From Paulinella micropora (lineage: Eukaryota; Cercozoa; Imbricatea; Euglyphida; Paulinellidae), in NCBI GenBank assembly GCA_019918135.1, contig WBZZ01000880.1, positions 43,104 to 107,103 of the forward strand: a stretch of DNA of 64,000 bases, in the 5' to 3' direction. Each line of letters begins with the position of its first letter. Within the stretch, counting starts at the first letter, position 1. The position numbers and the translations under genes were made by a program. Under the pieces are notes generated by a model that saw only the letters and a program-made list of their open reading frames with translations, was not told the origin of the DNA and ran no database searches. Positions 11,198 to 22,734 of this stretch are shown here, piece after piece.

Positions 11198-11670
11198 GTT
11201 ACTTGCCCTCCTTTTTTTCGTTGTTTGTGGAAGCCCTTCTGAAACGCTCTCCCTTTTTCTGTTGTTGTTTTTCCCCTCCGTGGCTTAGAACGCTATTTCG
11301 CGCGGGTTTGCCTCGGGTAAAAAAAGAGCAGCTATTGGAGAGAAAGGCGGGGGGGGGGAGGAGGAAGTGAGTGCGAGGGAGGCAGGCGAATCGCGCCAAT
11401 TCTCTTTTTTTTCCCAGCCCTGTCCCCCTCCTTAACCACCTCTTGTTTTTTTTTGCTAATTCAACTGCTTTTTGGAGAGAGGTTTTTTCTTTGCGTTTCC
11501 ACCCCCCCCCCTCCCTCCCACCTCTTCTCTCTCTTTCGTCCAGCACGCATTCCCCACCTTTCGCCCCCCCCCCTCCCTCTTTAGCCCTCTCCTCCCCACC
11601 CCAAAAACTGCGCTCTCACTCCCCCGGTTCTTTTTTTCCCCTTGTCGTTCTCGTTTAGAATATACAAAAT
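11198..11670. other. Intergenic spacer
   Basis: A pyrimidine-rich spacer with C-runs and T-runs lies between the divergent genes at 11197 (minus) and 11671 (plus). I see no gene or named element. Confidence 0.55.
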
Positions 11671-14600
11671 AAAGGCATTGCTAAAAAACTTGGATTCTGA
11701 CCATATAAGCATTTTAAAAGCAGCGTTGGCTCGGGAACTTGTGTCATGGACCACCACAAGCCCCGAAAATGCTGGTCGTGGTGACAAAGAAGTCGATGAC
11801 GAGGAGCAAGCTAAAGACGCAGGCCAAATTGGCGGTGATAATAAGCATCCGACCCTAAACACGAACGCGAAGAACTCTATTTGGTCAAAGAGGAAATCGA
11901 AAAAAAGTCAAGGCTTATCTTTCGAGCCGTGGAGAGCTTGCATCAAACGATGAAGGTCTGTCAAACTTTGTTAAGGCTTTACTGTCGGATAGCATTGATA
12001 CTTACAAGTTCGCCTTCGCACGACTGTAACCAGGTTTGCGATATTAGCCCCACATGTTTCTTGGGACGACAAAGGTGTCAGTGCTTGGGCCCTAAGATGC
12101 AAGAACAATACGAAGGAGCTCAGTCTTTATCAAGGAGTTTGGGAAAAACTCGGTTCGATCGGTCGAGCCAAGTGTTTTGATGATAAAACATACAAACAGG
12201 TGTTAAAAGACCAGTACCAGTATTTCCAGCGACGGTGGTTTGATAAGGCTGCGCAATTGCACACGGAATTTAAAGCTACCTTGCTACAGAAACGAGCGAG
12301 GAGAAGCGTCAATTCTCAGAGCTGACCAGAGGCTCGTGGAATTCGAACAAGACCAAAACGGGGATACGGCGTTGGCAATATGGTCGAAACATGAGCCTAA
12401 AGAGAGCAACGAGCCTAACTATGCTTAGGTTTTTTCGTGCAACCTGAATTCTCGGCGTTGTTTGTGACGAGTATATTAGTCAGACATTGGCAAGTTCTTG
12501 TTATGCGTGGACTTTCCCGAAAACACTGAAGCTCGGAAGGCTCTAGCAGAACTGGAAGCGGACAAAGTCTATACAAACCAAGATTTGGTGTCGATGCAGG
12601 ATCAAGTACTTGGTAGAATACCAGACGACTCTTTCGAATTAATTCCAAGAAGAGGTTCTAAAAGCGAAAATCCCAGTTTGGTACGCCCAAGCGCTGGCCT
12701 ACTCGTTGGTCAATGGGCTTTGTGCAGATCTGGACGGAAAAAAGGGTCCAGCCGAACTGAAGGTTTATGCAAGAAGGCAAGCCCAGCGCCACAATTGGAA
12801 CCTGTTTTTGTACAACGTGTTCTGGATTGTCACGAACACTCCGTCGCTGAGGTGGCCCAAACATCTAACAGCTGTACTCGAAGAGGAACAGAAACAGCGG
12901 CCCGTGCCGCCTAAGTCATCAGAACCGCAGGTGAACATCGATGCGCCATTGTATCCCCTCATATCGCCACCTCAACAGCCACAACAACCAGGGCCGAGGG
13001 GGCGCTCCGTACGGTTTGAACCATCACAACAGAGGACAGGCCGCACGGGGCTTGAACTGGGCAGCGAAGAAGACGACGAGGACAGCGACGAAGACAGCGA
13101 CAACAGCGACGGCGAAGAAGAAGGCCAAAACGACGACGAAGACCAAGAAGGTGCAGGGTCAGCACAGAGACAAGACCAAAAGAATCCAAGCCCAAACAGT
13201 CCAAGCATCAACCAAGAACCTGATCTTAGCTTTTTGCTTCCTTCGCGAACCCCCAGTGCCAAACAGCAGGCCACGCACGCGGCTGCCTCATCGATCGTTC
13301 TTTCAGTACGACAGGCACCGCTCGCATCGCCAGCACGCCGAAGCCCTAGTAGTGCGCCAAGTACTAGCAAAACCACCAGTGCGCAGAACAGATCCTGCCG
13401 TCGTCGCGGGGCGGCAGGGAGCAAACATCTTGAAACCTCGATCACTCAGCTACAAGGCGTTTTGCAACCTCTAAGACCTCGTGTCGTGGATACAGAAAAT
13501 GCCTTGGCGTCAGCAGGGAGCCCACGCCATAAAGGCGCAGCGTCGTCCTCGCAGAATGTAGCAGATGAGGAAGGTGCCGACGACCAACGGCGCCAACCTG
13601 TCGTCGGGACCATTTTGTCCAAGGGGACCAACAGCCAGCTGTCCTAACAGAAAGTAGCCAAGAAGACGTTTCCCAGCTGCTCCTGGATTCAGAAATACAG
13701 ATCAAAAAGCACGCGAAAGACTACATGCGGCAGAAGAAGCCTACGAAAGGGCGATGGAGGAAGTTATTGCACTTCCAAAGCCGGCTGGTACTGTTCCTTC
13801 TGTAAACGGAGGGACCACCGAGCTGAGTAAACTGTTCGAAATGGCAGCGCGATTTGATCCGGAAGGACTGCCACAAGTACAGCCTGAAGTCTCAAAGCTC
13901 AATTTGACTATCTTGCAGGCAGTACAGAAAATCCCCAATCAAAGATGACATTTAAGGAATTGGGAAATGCCATAATTCTTTTTCAGCAAGAATTGTACAA
14001 AACCACAGCGACGATAGAGGCTATCGACAAAGAGCTGGCGGCCTTGGGCAAAGCAAAGCCCAGGAAAAGCAAGAAAGTGCGCAGAAAATCGTCGAACAAA
14101 GGCGAAGGGATACCTGACGACGCGAATCCAGACGAGGCAGCAGTCCAAGAAGAAGAAGGCGCGACGACGCAGGGTTTGGAAACAGAAGAAGGCCAACAGG
14201 TACTTGACGGGGTTCCAGACGACGCAGCAGCCCAAGAAGACGTGGTCCAGGTGCTAGAGGGGTTGGAAGCAGAGGCAGAAGAATACAGAAGCCCTGGTAG
14301 ATGACGCAGAAAACACATTGCTGAATGCGGCGGATGCGGCACGTAAATTGAATTTGCAGGATGGTGATGTTCATGTACCCGTACTGGAAAATTAGATCAA
14401 TCTAAAAGCAGAGTTCCACGACGCAATGGCTCGTTTGCTGAAAAACCCAGCAACGGTCGACAATAACGCCATACAGGTCATAAAAGCTGCTGCACAAGTC
14501 GCACCCGACGAAGCTTCGAAGCTGGAACTGGAAGCCTTGCTACTAAGCGTCACTAATGTGGAGCAGCGAAAGGAGGTCTTGGCAAAGAAGAGGAAGGACA

Positions 14601-15580
14601 TCAAAGACGTGCGCAAAGCCTTGGGAAAGCGACCGTACAAGAAACGGGGGAAAGCGCGCATAACCAACTCAGCTGTTCCGTCGAAAGTTTTACCCGGCGC
14701 GGCGCGCGCTGCGGCAGGAAGGCGCGGCTTTCTCCGTAAACAGCTGAAGAAGATTTCTAAGGGCTACACGTACGCGCTAGTACCTTCGATGAACATCTCC
14801 CGCAACGCCGCCGCCCAGGAAGAGTGCGAAACAGCCGTACGGGTATGGCGCTGGCAGGGCACGGCCACAATGCAAGTGGTGGCCCAAGGAGCTCTTGAAT
14901 CTTGCTGGACTAAGTTCCGGCGGGCGCTGTGCTCGGCACAGCCTGATGAGTTGGCCTTCGAAGTGTTACTAAAACTTCCCGGCGACACGTGGGAATCGGT
15001 CTGCAAGCCGTCGTCTTTCCTGGAAGATCGGGAGGTGGCGACGAAGCAGTTGGAGGGCATAGTCAGGGTCCTGGCACTGGACCAAGTAGTCCGGGGGGAG
15101 CATGAGGTACAGTTGCCTCCTGCCATCAAGACCAGACTCCTGCTCACGGCGCATAACATGCTGTTCTCTGGTACCGTCGGCGCCCCGCTTTCGGAAGGAC
15201 TGTCCCTGCTCTTGCCCGATACAGTCGACCGTCGGGACCTTTTTCTAAAATACGGACGATCGCCCCTGACGATGCAGGACCAGCAATTCTTTCGCCAGTA
15301 CGAGCTGTGTGTAATGCCCGAAAAAGAAGAGCAATACGGCGCAAGATTCCTCATGTGTCTTTCCTCAACAGGAAAGAATCCTACTTTTTCAGTTGACAAG
15401 CTTGAAAAAGGCAAAGCTGTATCGGAATTCGACTTAGATCCAGTAAAGTCCGAAAAAGAATTGAAAGCATGGGCAAAAATTCAAATCGGCAATTGCAAAG
15501 TAGTCTTGTTGTTGTCAAAATGTCATCAGTACGAGCAGACAGAGCTGGACTGCAATTGCACGCATTATCGGGGGCACTAA
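11671..15580 (+). pseudogene. Long acidic/lysine-rich protein gene, broken by many frameshifts
   Basis: Consecutive plus-strand frames hand over to each other across about 3.9 kb: KALLKNLDSDHISILKAAL near 11690, a helical Phe/Tyr-rich part to about 12320, an acidic Asp/Glu/Ser tract near 13060-13180 (EEDDEDSDEDSDNSDGEEE), coiled-coil-like Lys/Glu segments near 14000-14640, and a basic-to-globular C-terminus ending at 15580 (CHQYEQTELDCNC). At least eight single-base shifts or stops are needed to join them (for example near 11880, 12030, 12320, 12490, 12680, 13650, 13940 and 14300-14400), which is more than in neighbouring genes. GC is clearly lower than in the flanks. No start ATG is visible. 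The whole would encode about 1300 residues. No family is recognised. It is scored as a degraded gene, though sequence error is possible. Confidence 0.5.
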
Positions 15581-15666
15581 GACTGTCGAGCTGGTCGTCT
15601 GTGATTTGATCTCTTGAAAAAGACCTAGTCTCGAGCTTTGTGGCTGTCTTTGACCCCGCTTTTAAC

Positions 15667-15813
15667 ATGGCCGAACAGATCACGTCCCCAACGTCCCCAG
15701 ATCCTGTTCTTATGGCTACGCGCCGTCTCAGGCCAGATCAGGAAAGATTAGTGCTGTCCACAGAAAGCATGAACCCCTACGTGCACGAGCGAAACCGCAC
15801 ACAGGAAGTGTAA
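15667..15813 (+). CDS. Possible small protein (48 aa) or first exon
   Basis: ATG at 15667 (MAEQITSPTSPDPVLM) opens 48 codons ending in TAA at 15813, with polar Ser/Pro/Arg composition. The stop overlaps the sequence GTGTAAGTTTT, which resembles a 5' splice donor, so this could be a first exon whose second exon I cannot find. A short spacer separates it from the broken gene upstream, and it is convergent with the gene at 15914. Confidence 0.25.
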   Translation: MAEQITSPTSPDPVLMATRRLRPDQERLVLSTESMNPYVHERNRTQEV

Positions 15814-15822
15814 GTTTTTTCC

Positions 15823-15828
15823 TTTATT
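15823..15828 (-). promoter_or_regulatory. Poly(A) signal for the 15914-16534 gene
   Basis: AATAAA on the minus strand lies about 85 bases downstream of the stop at 15914. Confidence 0.4.
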
Positions 15829-15913
15829 CAGGTAAATGGTTGTTTACAAGGTTTTTTTGTTGGCAAAACTTTCCTATTAAAAAAAAGATGTAGAGTGAAA
15901 AAATTAGCCGGAC

Positions 15914-16534
15914 TTAACCGTCGTCGCTGGTCGTGCGTGCGCCGACCGTCTGCTGCTGCTGCAGCAGCGGCTCGCTGTCGGCCACCACCTCGTCGGCGCC
16001 GAGCAGCTGCCGCAGCCGGCCCCGCGAACTCACGTGCAGCGGGAAAACGGCGAGCGGCAGCGCCCAGCCCTTGTCCACTAGCAGGTGCTCGGACAGGGAC
16101 GTCCGCACCGCCGAAGAACGGCGCGAGAAGCTCACGTCGCCCACGGAGACGACGCAGCTGTCGCACTCGGCCCGTGGCGGCGCTCGTGTCCACACGTACA
16201 CGTGGGGGCCCTCCAGAGAGGCCTCCCGCAGCAGCGCTTCGTTCGCGTCGCGGAGCCCTTGCTCCAGCACGGGGCAGTCCATTTCGCGCGTCCCGACGTC
16301 GTCGTGGCGCAAAGGAGACATGCACATCGAGTCCAGCAGGTCGGCCACCTCCAGGTGCCGGTCGAACCTGACGGCTACGTTGTACAGCACCACCCAGGCT
16401 TGTTGCTTGGCTTCTTTGCGCGCTGCTTCCTGCGTGAGCCGCAACATGATTTGACCCTGCGCCGCGGTGTCTATGCACCAACCATCCAGCAGCCACACGG
16501 GAGAGGAGGCTGGGCCCGGGGACGACGAGGCCAT
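15914..16534 (-). CDS. Uncharacterised 206-residue protein
   Basis: The frame is intact from the ATG at 16534 (MASSSPGPASSPVWLLDGW) to 15914. It is a soluble alpha/beta protein with alternating strands and helices (VVLYNVAVRFDRHLEVADLL), one Cys pair (CDSC), and a Gln-rich tail (LLQQQQ). It has no signal peptide or membrane helix. A second minus-strand frame overlapping it is Arg/Ala-rich and is a GC shadow. A poly(A) signal follows. The family is not recognised. Confidence 0.65.
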   Translation of the reverse strand: MASSSPGPASSPVWLLDGWCIDTAAQGQIMLRLTQEAARKEAKQQAWVVLYNVAVRFDRHLEVADLLDSMCMSPLRHDDVGTREMDCPVLEQGLRDANEALLREASLEGPHVYVWTRAPPRAECDSCVVSVGDVSFSRRSSAVRTSLSEHLLVDKGWALPLAVFPLHVSSRGRLRQLLGADEVVADSEPLLQQQQTVGARTTSDDG

Positions 16535-16973
16535 TTTTTTTGTTTTGTTCGCAAATTCCAAGAAGTTTTCTTTTTGCTAGTGGGCGGGAAGCAAGAAAGA
16601 GCTCTTTTCTTCTCAGGGCGGGGCAAGAGAGAGAGGGAGGGGGGGGGGCGCGCGGAAGGAGGAGAAACGGAGGAGCCCCGCGCGCTTCGGGGGTAAAAGG
16701 GAAATGGGGTTACGCAGGTAGGCACGGGAGGGAAGGGAAATGGGGTTACACAGGTAGGCACGGGAGGAGGGGGTGTTGTTGCTTTCGGCCCGAGAGTTGT
16801 TGTTTTGTTGCCCTTGGCCCCAACCCCTCCCTATTGTTCTCGCGCACACACTTGTTGTCCCCCCGATCTTTTCTTTTTGCTTGTTTTTTTTTAAGAAGTA
16901 AATTCATAGAGAAAGCTTAGCTTTCTCGGGCCCCTTTTTTTCGTGGGGTTATTAAGAAAAAAAAAGAAACCTG
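16535..16973. other. Intergenic spacer with a short duplicated segment
   Basis: A divergent spacer with G-runs. A ~31-base segment around GGGAAATGGGGTTACGCAGG is repeated in tandem near 16700-16760. No gene is visible. Confidence 0.5.
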
Positions 16974-18593
16974 ATGAACAGGCTGCCGGTGCAGGCGTTG
17001 CCCGCCCCGCTGTCCCGGTGGGAATGGACTCACGTACTGAGCCGGGCGGAGAAAAGAGAATGCCTGCGCGCCGCGAACGATTCAAAGTGGTGTCCGGCTA
17101 AATTCGACGGGTCGCCCAACTTGTTCTGCGTGTGCCTAACGGGGATCAGGCTCTTGATGTCGCGCACTGAAACACTGTACGGCTTCAGTGGCTTGGCCAG
17201 CCGGCTCCGTTCCACAGACGTGAAGCTGCGGATTTATTATGAATTAGAGGCAGTAGCAGTGGGTGATGACTGTTGCAGCAGCCCCGAGATGCTGCAGATC
17301 TTGCTGGCCATCGTTCTCTTCAGGTATTGTGACGGCGACCTGCGTTTGGTGCTCGACCTCTGCCGGCACAGGATCCGCAGCTGGCACAGCTTTGCCGGAA
17401 AACAAGAAGCTATCCGGGGTTTAGCTGACTGGGAGGACCTGAGGCCGGTGCTCGAGTCCTTCGGGAAAGTCCCGCGCAGACCCGTGGCCGCGCTAGCCAA
17501 GTCGGTCTTCCAGGCCATGGAAGGTGTTCGTTATCACCGACCCCCACCGCCCGGCCCGGCCCTAATCCGACGGGTCGCCATGTTCGCTCGCGGCCAGATT
17601 GAGAACATGCAATTCGACGCGGGCGCGCTGCGTAAGCAGATTGTCCAGTTCAGGGGCGGCGTGGTGGCGCCGGATTGGTTGCAACGATTCCGGCCCCGCT
17701 CGCTTCGTCCCTAGCCTTTTACGACGTCAACTGGCGTCTGCCCAAGGCCGAAATGCAACGGGAGGGCGGGCTCCAGGTGGCCTGGCTGAAGTTTTTGAGC
17801 TGCAGGTTCGGGGACACGCGCGTCCTGACGGTCTGCAGCGAGACGGTCAGTGTCCAGTCATGCCGGGGCCTGCAGTTGCTGACGGTTGTCAGCCCCAGCG
17901 CACAAGACCATTTGACCGTTGAACTAATCGACAACCCGCACTTAAAACTCGTCACGCTTGCGCGCCGGGATGACGACTCCAATGGCTACGGAGCGCAGGT
18001 CTTCCTGTCGTCAACACCACCTGACCTGATGCGGGTTAGCTTTGACCACGTGTCGACCACGGCCTCGGTCTACGTCAGGGACACGATTGCGGGGGTCCTG
18101 CACGTGGACCTAGGCCCATCTTCGCCCCAACGGCTTGTCGTCCAGGGCGAGGACCCCGCGCGGGGCTACGTGGATATCAAGCACCTGGTCGTGACCGGCG
18201 ATGCCAAGCGCTTGGCCGGGATTGACATCTACAGGCTCAGGATAGGCACGATCGACCTGCTGTCCACAAACGCCCAAAGAAACCACAAAGCTGTATTTCT
18301 ATCAGTGCGATGTCCGCAGCACTTTTGTCAGCGCGTGCCTGCCGCTCCCGGCCATGTCCCAGACGGCCTGTTACATAGACAAGTGTCCGCCCCGTTCGCC
18401 GCCTGCAAGGTCAGGCTACGTCCGGTGGTTGCTCTACTGCCTCCATGGACCGGAAGTTGAGTTGGCCAGCGGCTATCTGCGGAAGGTGGCCCCGACAGCC
18501 GCGCGAATGTCTGCACGAACGTCCGCGCCGGCCGTCCTTGACAAGAGAACAGTGCCTTCTCTGCCACTGAAACTGGTTGCAGCTGGTTCATAA
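16974..18593 (+). CDS. Uncharacterised ~535-residue protein (two frameshifts)
   Basis: The ATG at 16974 (MNRLPVQALPAPLSRWEW) starts a frame that shifts near nt 17670-17710 and again near nt 18290-18300, ending at 18593. The N-terminal half is helical with Cys pairs and an aromatic/basic stretch. The second half is rich in beta strands with regular Val/Leu/Thr alternation (RVLTVCSETVSVQSC, FDHVSTTASVYVRD), perhaps a beta-sandwich or beta-helix-like domain. There is no signal peptide or membrane segment. Its neighbours give no functional hint, and no family is recognised. The T/A-rich sequence after the stop begins the repeat region. Confidence 0.6.
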
Positions 18594-18689
18594 TTCTCCT
18601 GCTTTTTTTAAATTAAAAAACCAACGTGCTGGCTTTTCTCTGCTGCGTTGATGTAAAAGGGCTTAAAAATGTGTGTGCCGCAAATGTCG
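18594..18689. other. Short A/T-rich spacer
   Basis: This is the transition between the upstream gene and the fold-back repeats. Nothing further is visible. Confidence 0.4.
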
Positions 18690-19570
18690 GAACTTCCGGC
18701 ACAGGTGGCACTTGCCGCGAAATTCACCGGATTGTGACATTTATGAAAAAAAAATTTGGCCAAGGACATTTCGGCAATTGGAGACATTCAGAGAAAAATT
18801 TTCGGGAGAACGCCGGCGGGCGGGGAAAAATTTTTAATGTGCACATTAAAATTTTTCCCCGCCCGCCGGCGTTTCCCGAAAATTTTTCTGTATGTCATTT
18901 TCAAGTGCCGAAATGTCCTTTGCGAAAAAAAAATTTTATTGTGTTGCCACAGTTTGCGGTTGATCTGCAGTGTCCACAAATTGCGGCGTTTTTCACAAGT
19001 GCCGCGAAATTCACCGGAAAAACAAAACCAATGAAAAAAAAATTTTTGGCCAAGGACATTTCGGCACTGGAAATTTAGCTAGAGAAAATTTTTCGGGAAA
19101 CGAGGCGGGCGGGGAATTTCAAGGTGCAAAATTCCCCGCCCGCCCTCGTCTCCCGAAAATTTTTCTGTCTTTTGATTGCCGGAATGTCCTTCCTGAAAAA
19201 AAAATTTTATTGCGTTGCCGCAATTTGCGGTCGATCTGAAAGTATCCACAAACTGCGGCGTTTTTCACAGTGTCGCGAAATTCACCGAATTATGAAACCA
19301 ATGAAAAAAATTTTTTGCAAAGGACATTTCGGCACTGGAAATTTAGCCAGAGAAAATTTTTCGGGAGACGCCGGCGGGCGGGGAATTTCAAGGTGCAAAA
19401 ATTCCCCGCCCGCCCTCGTCTCCCGAAAATTTTTCTGTAATGCTACTTTGTAATTGCCGAAATGTCCTTCATGCAAAAAAAAAATTTTTTATTGTGTTGC
19501 CGCAATTTGCGGTCGATCTGGAAGTGTCCGTAATTATCGGGGGATTTCGCGCGAAATCCGCCGGCATCCC
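18690..19570. repeat. Three tandem palindromic (fold-back) repeats of ~270-290 bp
   Basis: Each unit begins near a GCGAAATTCACCG box (about 18715, 19002, 19272). It contains outer inverted arms AAGGACATTTCGGCA / TGCCGAAATGTCCTT and inner arms GAAAAATTTTCGGGA plus GCGGGCGGGG against its complement, around a short A/T-rich loop. A/T runs and a partly palindromic TTGCCGCAATTTGCGG tail follow. The whole can fold into a long hairpin. The units differ by small substitutions and are followed by another GC-rich palindrome near 19540-19580. No coding capacity is credible. Related units occur at 63608-64000. They may be MITE-like elements or replication/packaging structures. Confidence 0.85.
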
Positions 19571-19695
19571 CCGGCCGGATCTTGTAAGAAAACCACGCTG
19601 ATCCAACTTATTAAAACCGACTTCTGTGTGTGTGCACTCCTCGTTTCTCTTGCCCCAGTGTCTGAAAATTTTTTAAGACACTGGGGCAGACCAGC

Positions 19696-22600
19696 CTAGA
19701 CGTGCCAGACCTCCAGCTGGGACACTTGGCCGTGCGCAGCATGCGGCAGCGCAGCGCGCAGCGCGGGCGGCAGGGCCGCCCACGCCAGGCGCAGCTCCCG
19801 GCAGCCGGGCTGCAGCGGCGGCTCGAGCACTAGGTGCAGCCACAAGTAGCGCGCCAGCTGCACAGTGTCGGGCTCCGCCGGCCACCAGCGCAGTCCGGCA
19901 CGATCCCCCAGCACCTCTACCTCGCAGACGAGCAGCCGCCGCTTGGCCGCCGCGGGCGGCGTCTTCCGCGCTGCCTCCTGCGGCGAACCTCGTACTAGCA
20001 CCACGCACGTGCGCGCCGCCAGCCGCAGCCCCCCACGGAGGCGCGCGGCTTTGCCTAGCTCCAACAGGCACTGATTGTACAGCGCGGGCGTGCGCCACCA
20101 CCGTTCGTCCCGCGCCACGAGCCAGCCCCGGCGCAGCGCGTCGTGACAGTCCTCCCGCGCGCTGTCCGCCCGCTGCGGCACGGCGCGCCAGAAGCGGCCG
20201 CGCCACAGCGCGCGCACGCCGCGCGCGAGGACCCCGCGGCGGCGGGGCGGGCCCGTCGCTTGCAGGCGCGCGAACCTGGCCAGCAGCGGCCGCGAGCCCC
20301 TGCCGGAGAGCCGGCGGTACGACACGTGCAGCGGGCCCCACAAATGCAGCGGCGAGGGCCCGTACTGTGTCCAGGGCCGCGCGCGGCAAATAGCTTGCCC
20401 GGCGAGTACGCAAGGGCGTGCCGCCTCGCGCCCCACGCGCCCGGCGGCGCCGCCGGCAACTGTCCGCCGTCCAGCACGACCCTGCCAAAGTCCAGGCGGT
20501 CCAGCAGGTCGACGGCGGCCGCCGGGCCCCCGCCGGCCCAGACCACGAGCCGCGACGCCCTGAGGGCGGCCGAAATTTCTCGCGCGCTAACCACCGTCGT
20601 CGGCCCCTCGTGGTGCTCCTGCCAGCAGCGGACGCTGGCCGGGCCGATGACCGCCAGCTTCGGCAGGGGCGGCCCGGGCCCGGGCACAAACAGCCCGGCC
20701 GGCGTGAAGCACGGGTGCCATTTGCCCAGCCACTCAATGGCGTCCGGCAACGCCGACGTCAGCACGAGTGTCCGCACGCCGTCGATCGCTTGCAGCTGCC
20801 AGAACGTGGACCACCACACGCGCTGCGCCGCCCGCCCAGCCAGCGTCCAGTCAATGGTGTCGCACTGTCCGGCCTCCGCCTGCAGCAGGTGTCCCCACGT
20901 AAAAGCGCCCTCGCCCCAGCCGTCGACGGTCCTGGGCAGCGGCCAGCTGGGGAAACGCGATGGGCCACCCTCTCCTTCTTCGGGCGCCGAGTCTCTGCGG
21001 GCGCACTGCAGCCGCGCCAACGCGCCGGCCGCCAGCGGCACCGTGCGGGGGTCGGCGCCGAGCCCGAGGGCCCGCACCAGTTGCAGCGCGCGCTCGGTGG
21101 CCTCCGCGGCCTGGTCCAGCCACAGCGTCAGCTTGTCGCCATGGCGGCTCAGGCGCGAGCCCGCGACGCGCGCGCGCAGCCACAGGAGCGCCAGGCCCGC
21201 GTCGTGACTGTCGGCCGCCACGGCACAGCGCTGCGCCGTGGGCCGGGCCAGGCGCTGGTACAACCAGCGGCGGCAGGCGCCCTTGTCGGCGACGCACGCG
21301 GCTACCTGTTTGGCCGAGACCGCCGGCGCCGCCCGACCGGAAATGCCGGCCTTGTGTTCGAGGGAGCCCGCCAGGCGCAGCCAGAAGCGGAACGGCGGTG
21401 CTGAGGCTAGCGAGAGCTGGGCGTCACCGTGCAGCCAGCCGGCCCGCTGCCAATGGCCGTACAGGGCCACGAGCACCGCGGTGTCCGGCGGCTTAGTGCG
21501 GACCGTCGTGCCGCGGCAGCACGCCACGAGCAGCGCTAGCTCGAACAGTGCGTCCACGTCCTGCGGTGTGGCGGCGGCCGACAGTTCCTGGTACCACGAA
21601 AGATGGGGGGCGAACCAGCGCGCGTCGGCCGCGAAGTCGTCCTTCGCAGCCAGAGGCTTCCGCGCGCGGCAGCCCCCGGCCTCCACGGGCTCCCACGCGC
21701 GGGGCTCCCCCAACCAAAGCGTCGGGTCGCCCCAGCCGCAGCTCGGCGACAGCGCGCCGCGCACCACGGCCGACAGGTTGACAGTCTGGTTGACAGTCTG
21801 GTTGACAGTCTGGTTGACAGTCTGGTTGACAGTCTGGTTGACAGTCTGGTTGCTGTTCGCTGGCTCGCGGAGCCAGCCCAGCGCGGTGTCGAGCGCCGAG
21901 GGCCTGGCCGTTTCGGCCCACGGCAGCCCGCCGACAGCGCTTGGCACAGCTCCCACTCTGCAGATGCTGGACTGCGCGACGGCCAGGCCTCCGCCGGCAC
22001 CGAATGGCTGGCGTGCCACAGCAGCCACAGCACGGCCCACGCGGGCGTCTCTGGCGCGCGCGACGCCAGCAGCCGGAACTGCGCCAGGCGGTGCAGCACG
22101 CTGTCCTTGAGGTCGACGCACGTCGCCAGGGCCGGGCGCGGCGTGGGCACGGGCGCCAACTGGCGCAGGCGGCCAGCGCTAGCCGCACCCACTCGCTGGC
22201 CGGCAGCAGCCCGGTGCAAACGTCGGAGGTGCACGGGCGAGCGAGCAGCCACAGCAACAGCACGGTCGCGAGCTGAGCGGGCGGCACCGGGTGGCTACTG
22301 CACACGTCCAGCAACGCTTCGGCCAAGCACAGGTGCCCGCTGCCGAGCCCGCTAGCGGTCTGAAATACCCCGCACCCCAGCAGCGCGCTGGCGAGCCGCA
22401 GCCGCTCCTCTGCCGACTGGCACGAGCGGAAGGTCGTTTGTAAGGTGCGGGCCGTGCCGCCGCTGCCCGCGTCCCCGTCGGCTATCGTACTAGTCACACA
22501 AGCTGGTGCTGCCGGCAAGGTGGCGGGCGCGAAGACCGTAATCTCAACCACGTCGTGCCCGAACAGCCTGTGCCTGGCGCTGTCCACGCTGAAACAACGT

Positions 22601-22734
22601 GTGCCGATCTCCTGCAGCTGCTGCGACTGCATTTCCGCCCTGAGCAGCGCCAAGCGCGACGCAAAGTCCGTGACGAACCACTGGTTCGGCTCGCCCAGCG
22701 AGAACAGCAGCCACAGCCGCCGCGGGGCGTGCAT
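19696..22734 (-). CDS. ~1000-residue protein with degenerate SNF2/helicase-like motifs (frameshifted)
   Basis: The start is the ATG at 22734 (MHAPRRLWLLFSLGEPNQW). The frame shifts near nt 22120-22150 and 21960-22000, and again near 20390-20430, ending with TAG at 19696. The C-terminal half has a pattern like a SNF2-family ATPase core: TLVLTSALP followed by WLGKWHP (compare motif Ia LVVxPxSLxxxW), then REISAALR and RVVLDGGQLP where SNF2 proteins have a DExH/DEGQ Walker B. The acidic Glu is replaced by Gly and I find no convincing P-loop, so any ATPase is probably inactive or the resemblance is coincidental. Residues are strongly Ala/Arg/Leu/Trp-rich. A tandem NQTV repeat (six copies) lies near the first third. 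No signal peptide. The function is unknown. Confidence 0.5.
21777..21852. repeat. 12-bp tandem repeat, six copies, within a coding frame
   Basis: Six near-perfect copies of TTGACAGTCTGG encode (minus strand) NQTV repeats. The repeat length is a multiple of three, so expansion keeps the frame. Each copy forms an N-glycosylation sequon, though the protein shows no secretion signal. Confidence 0.9.
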
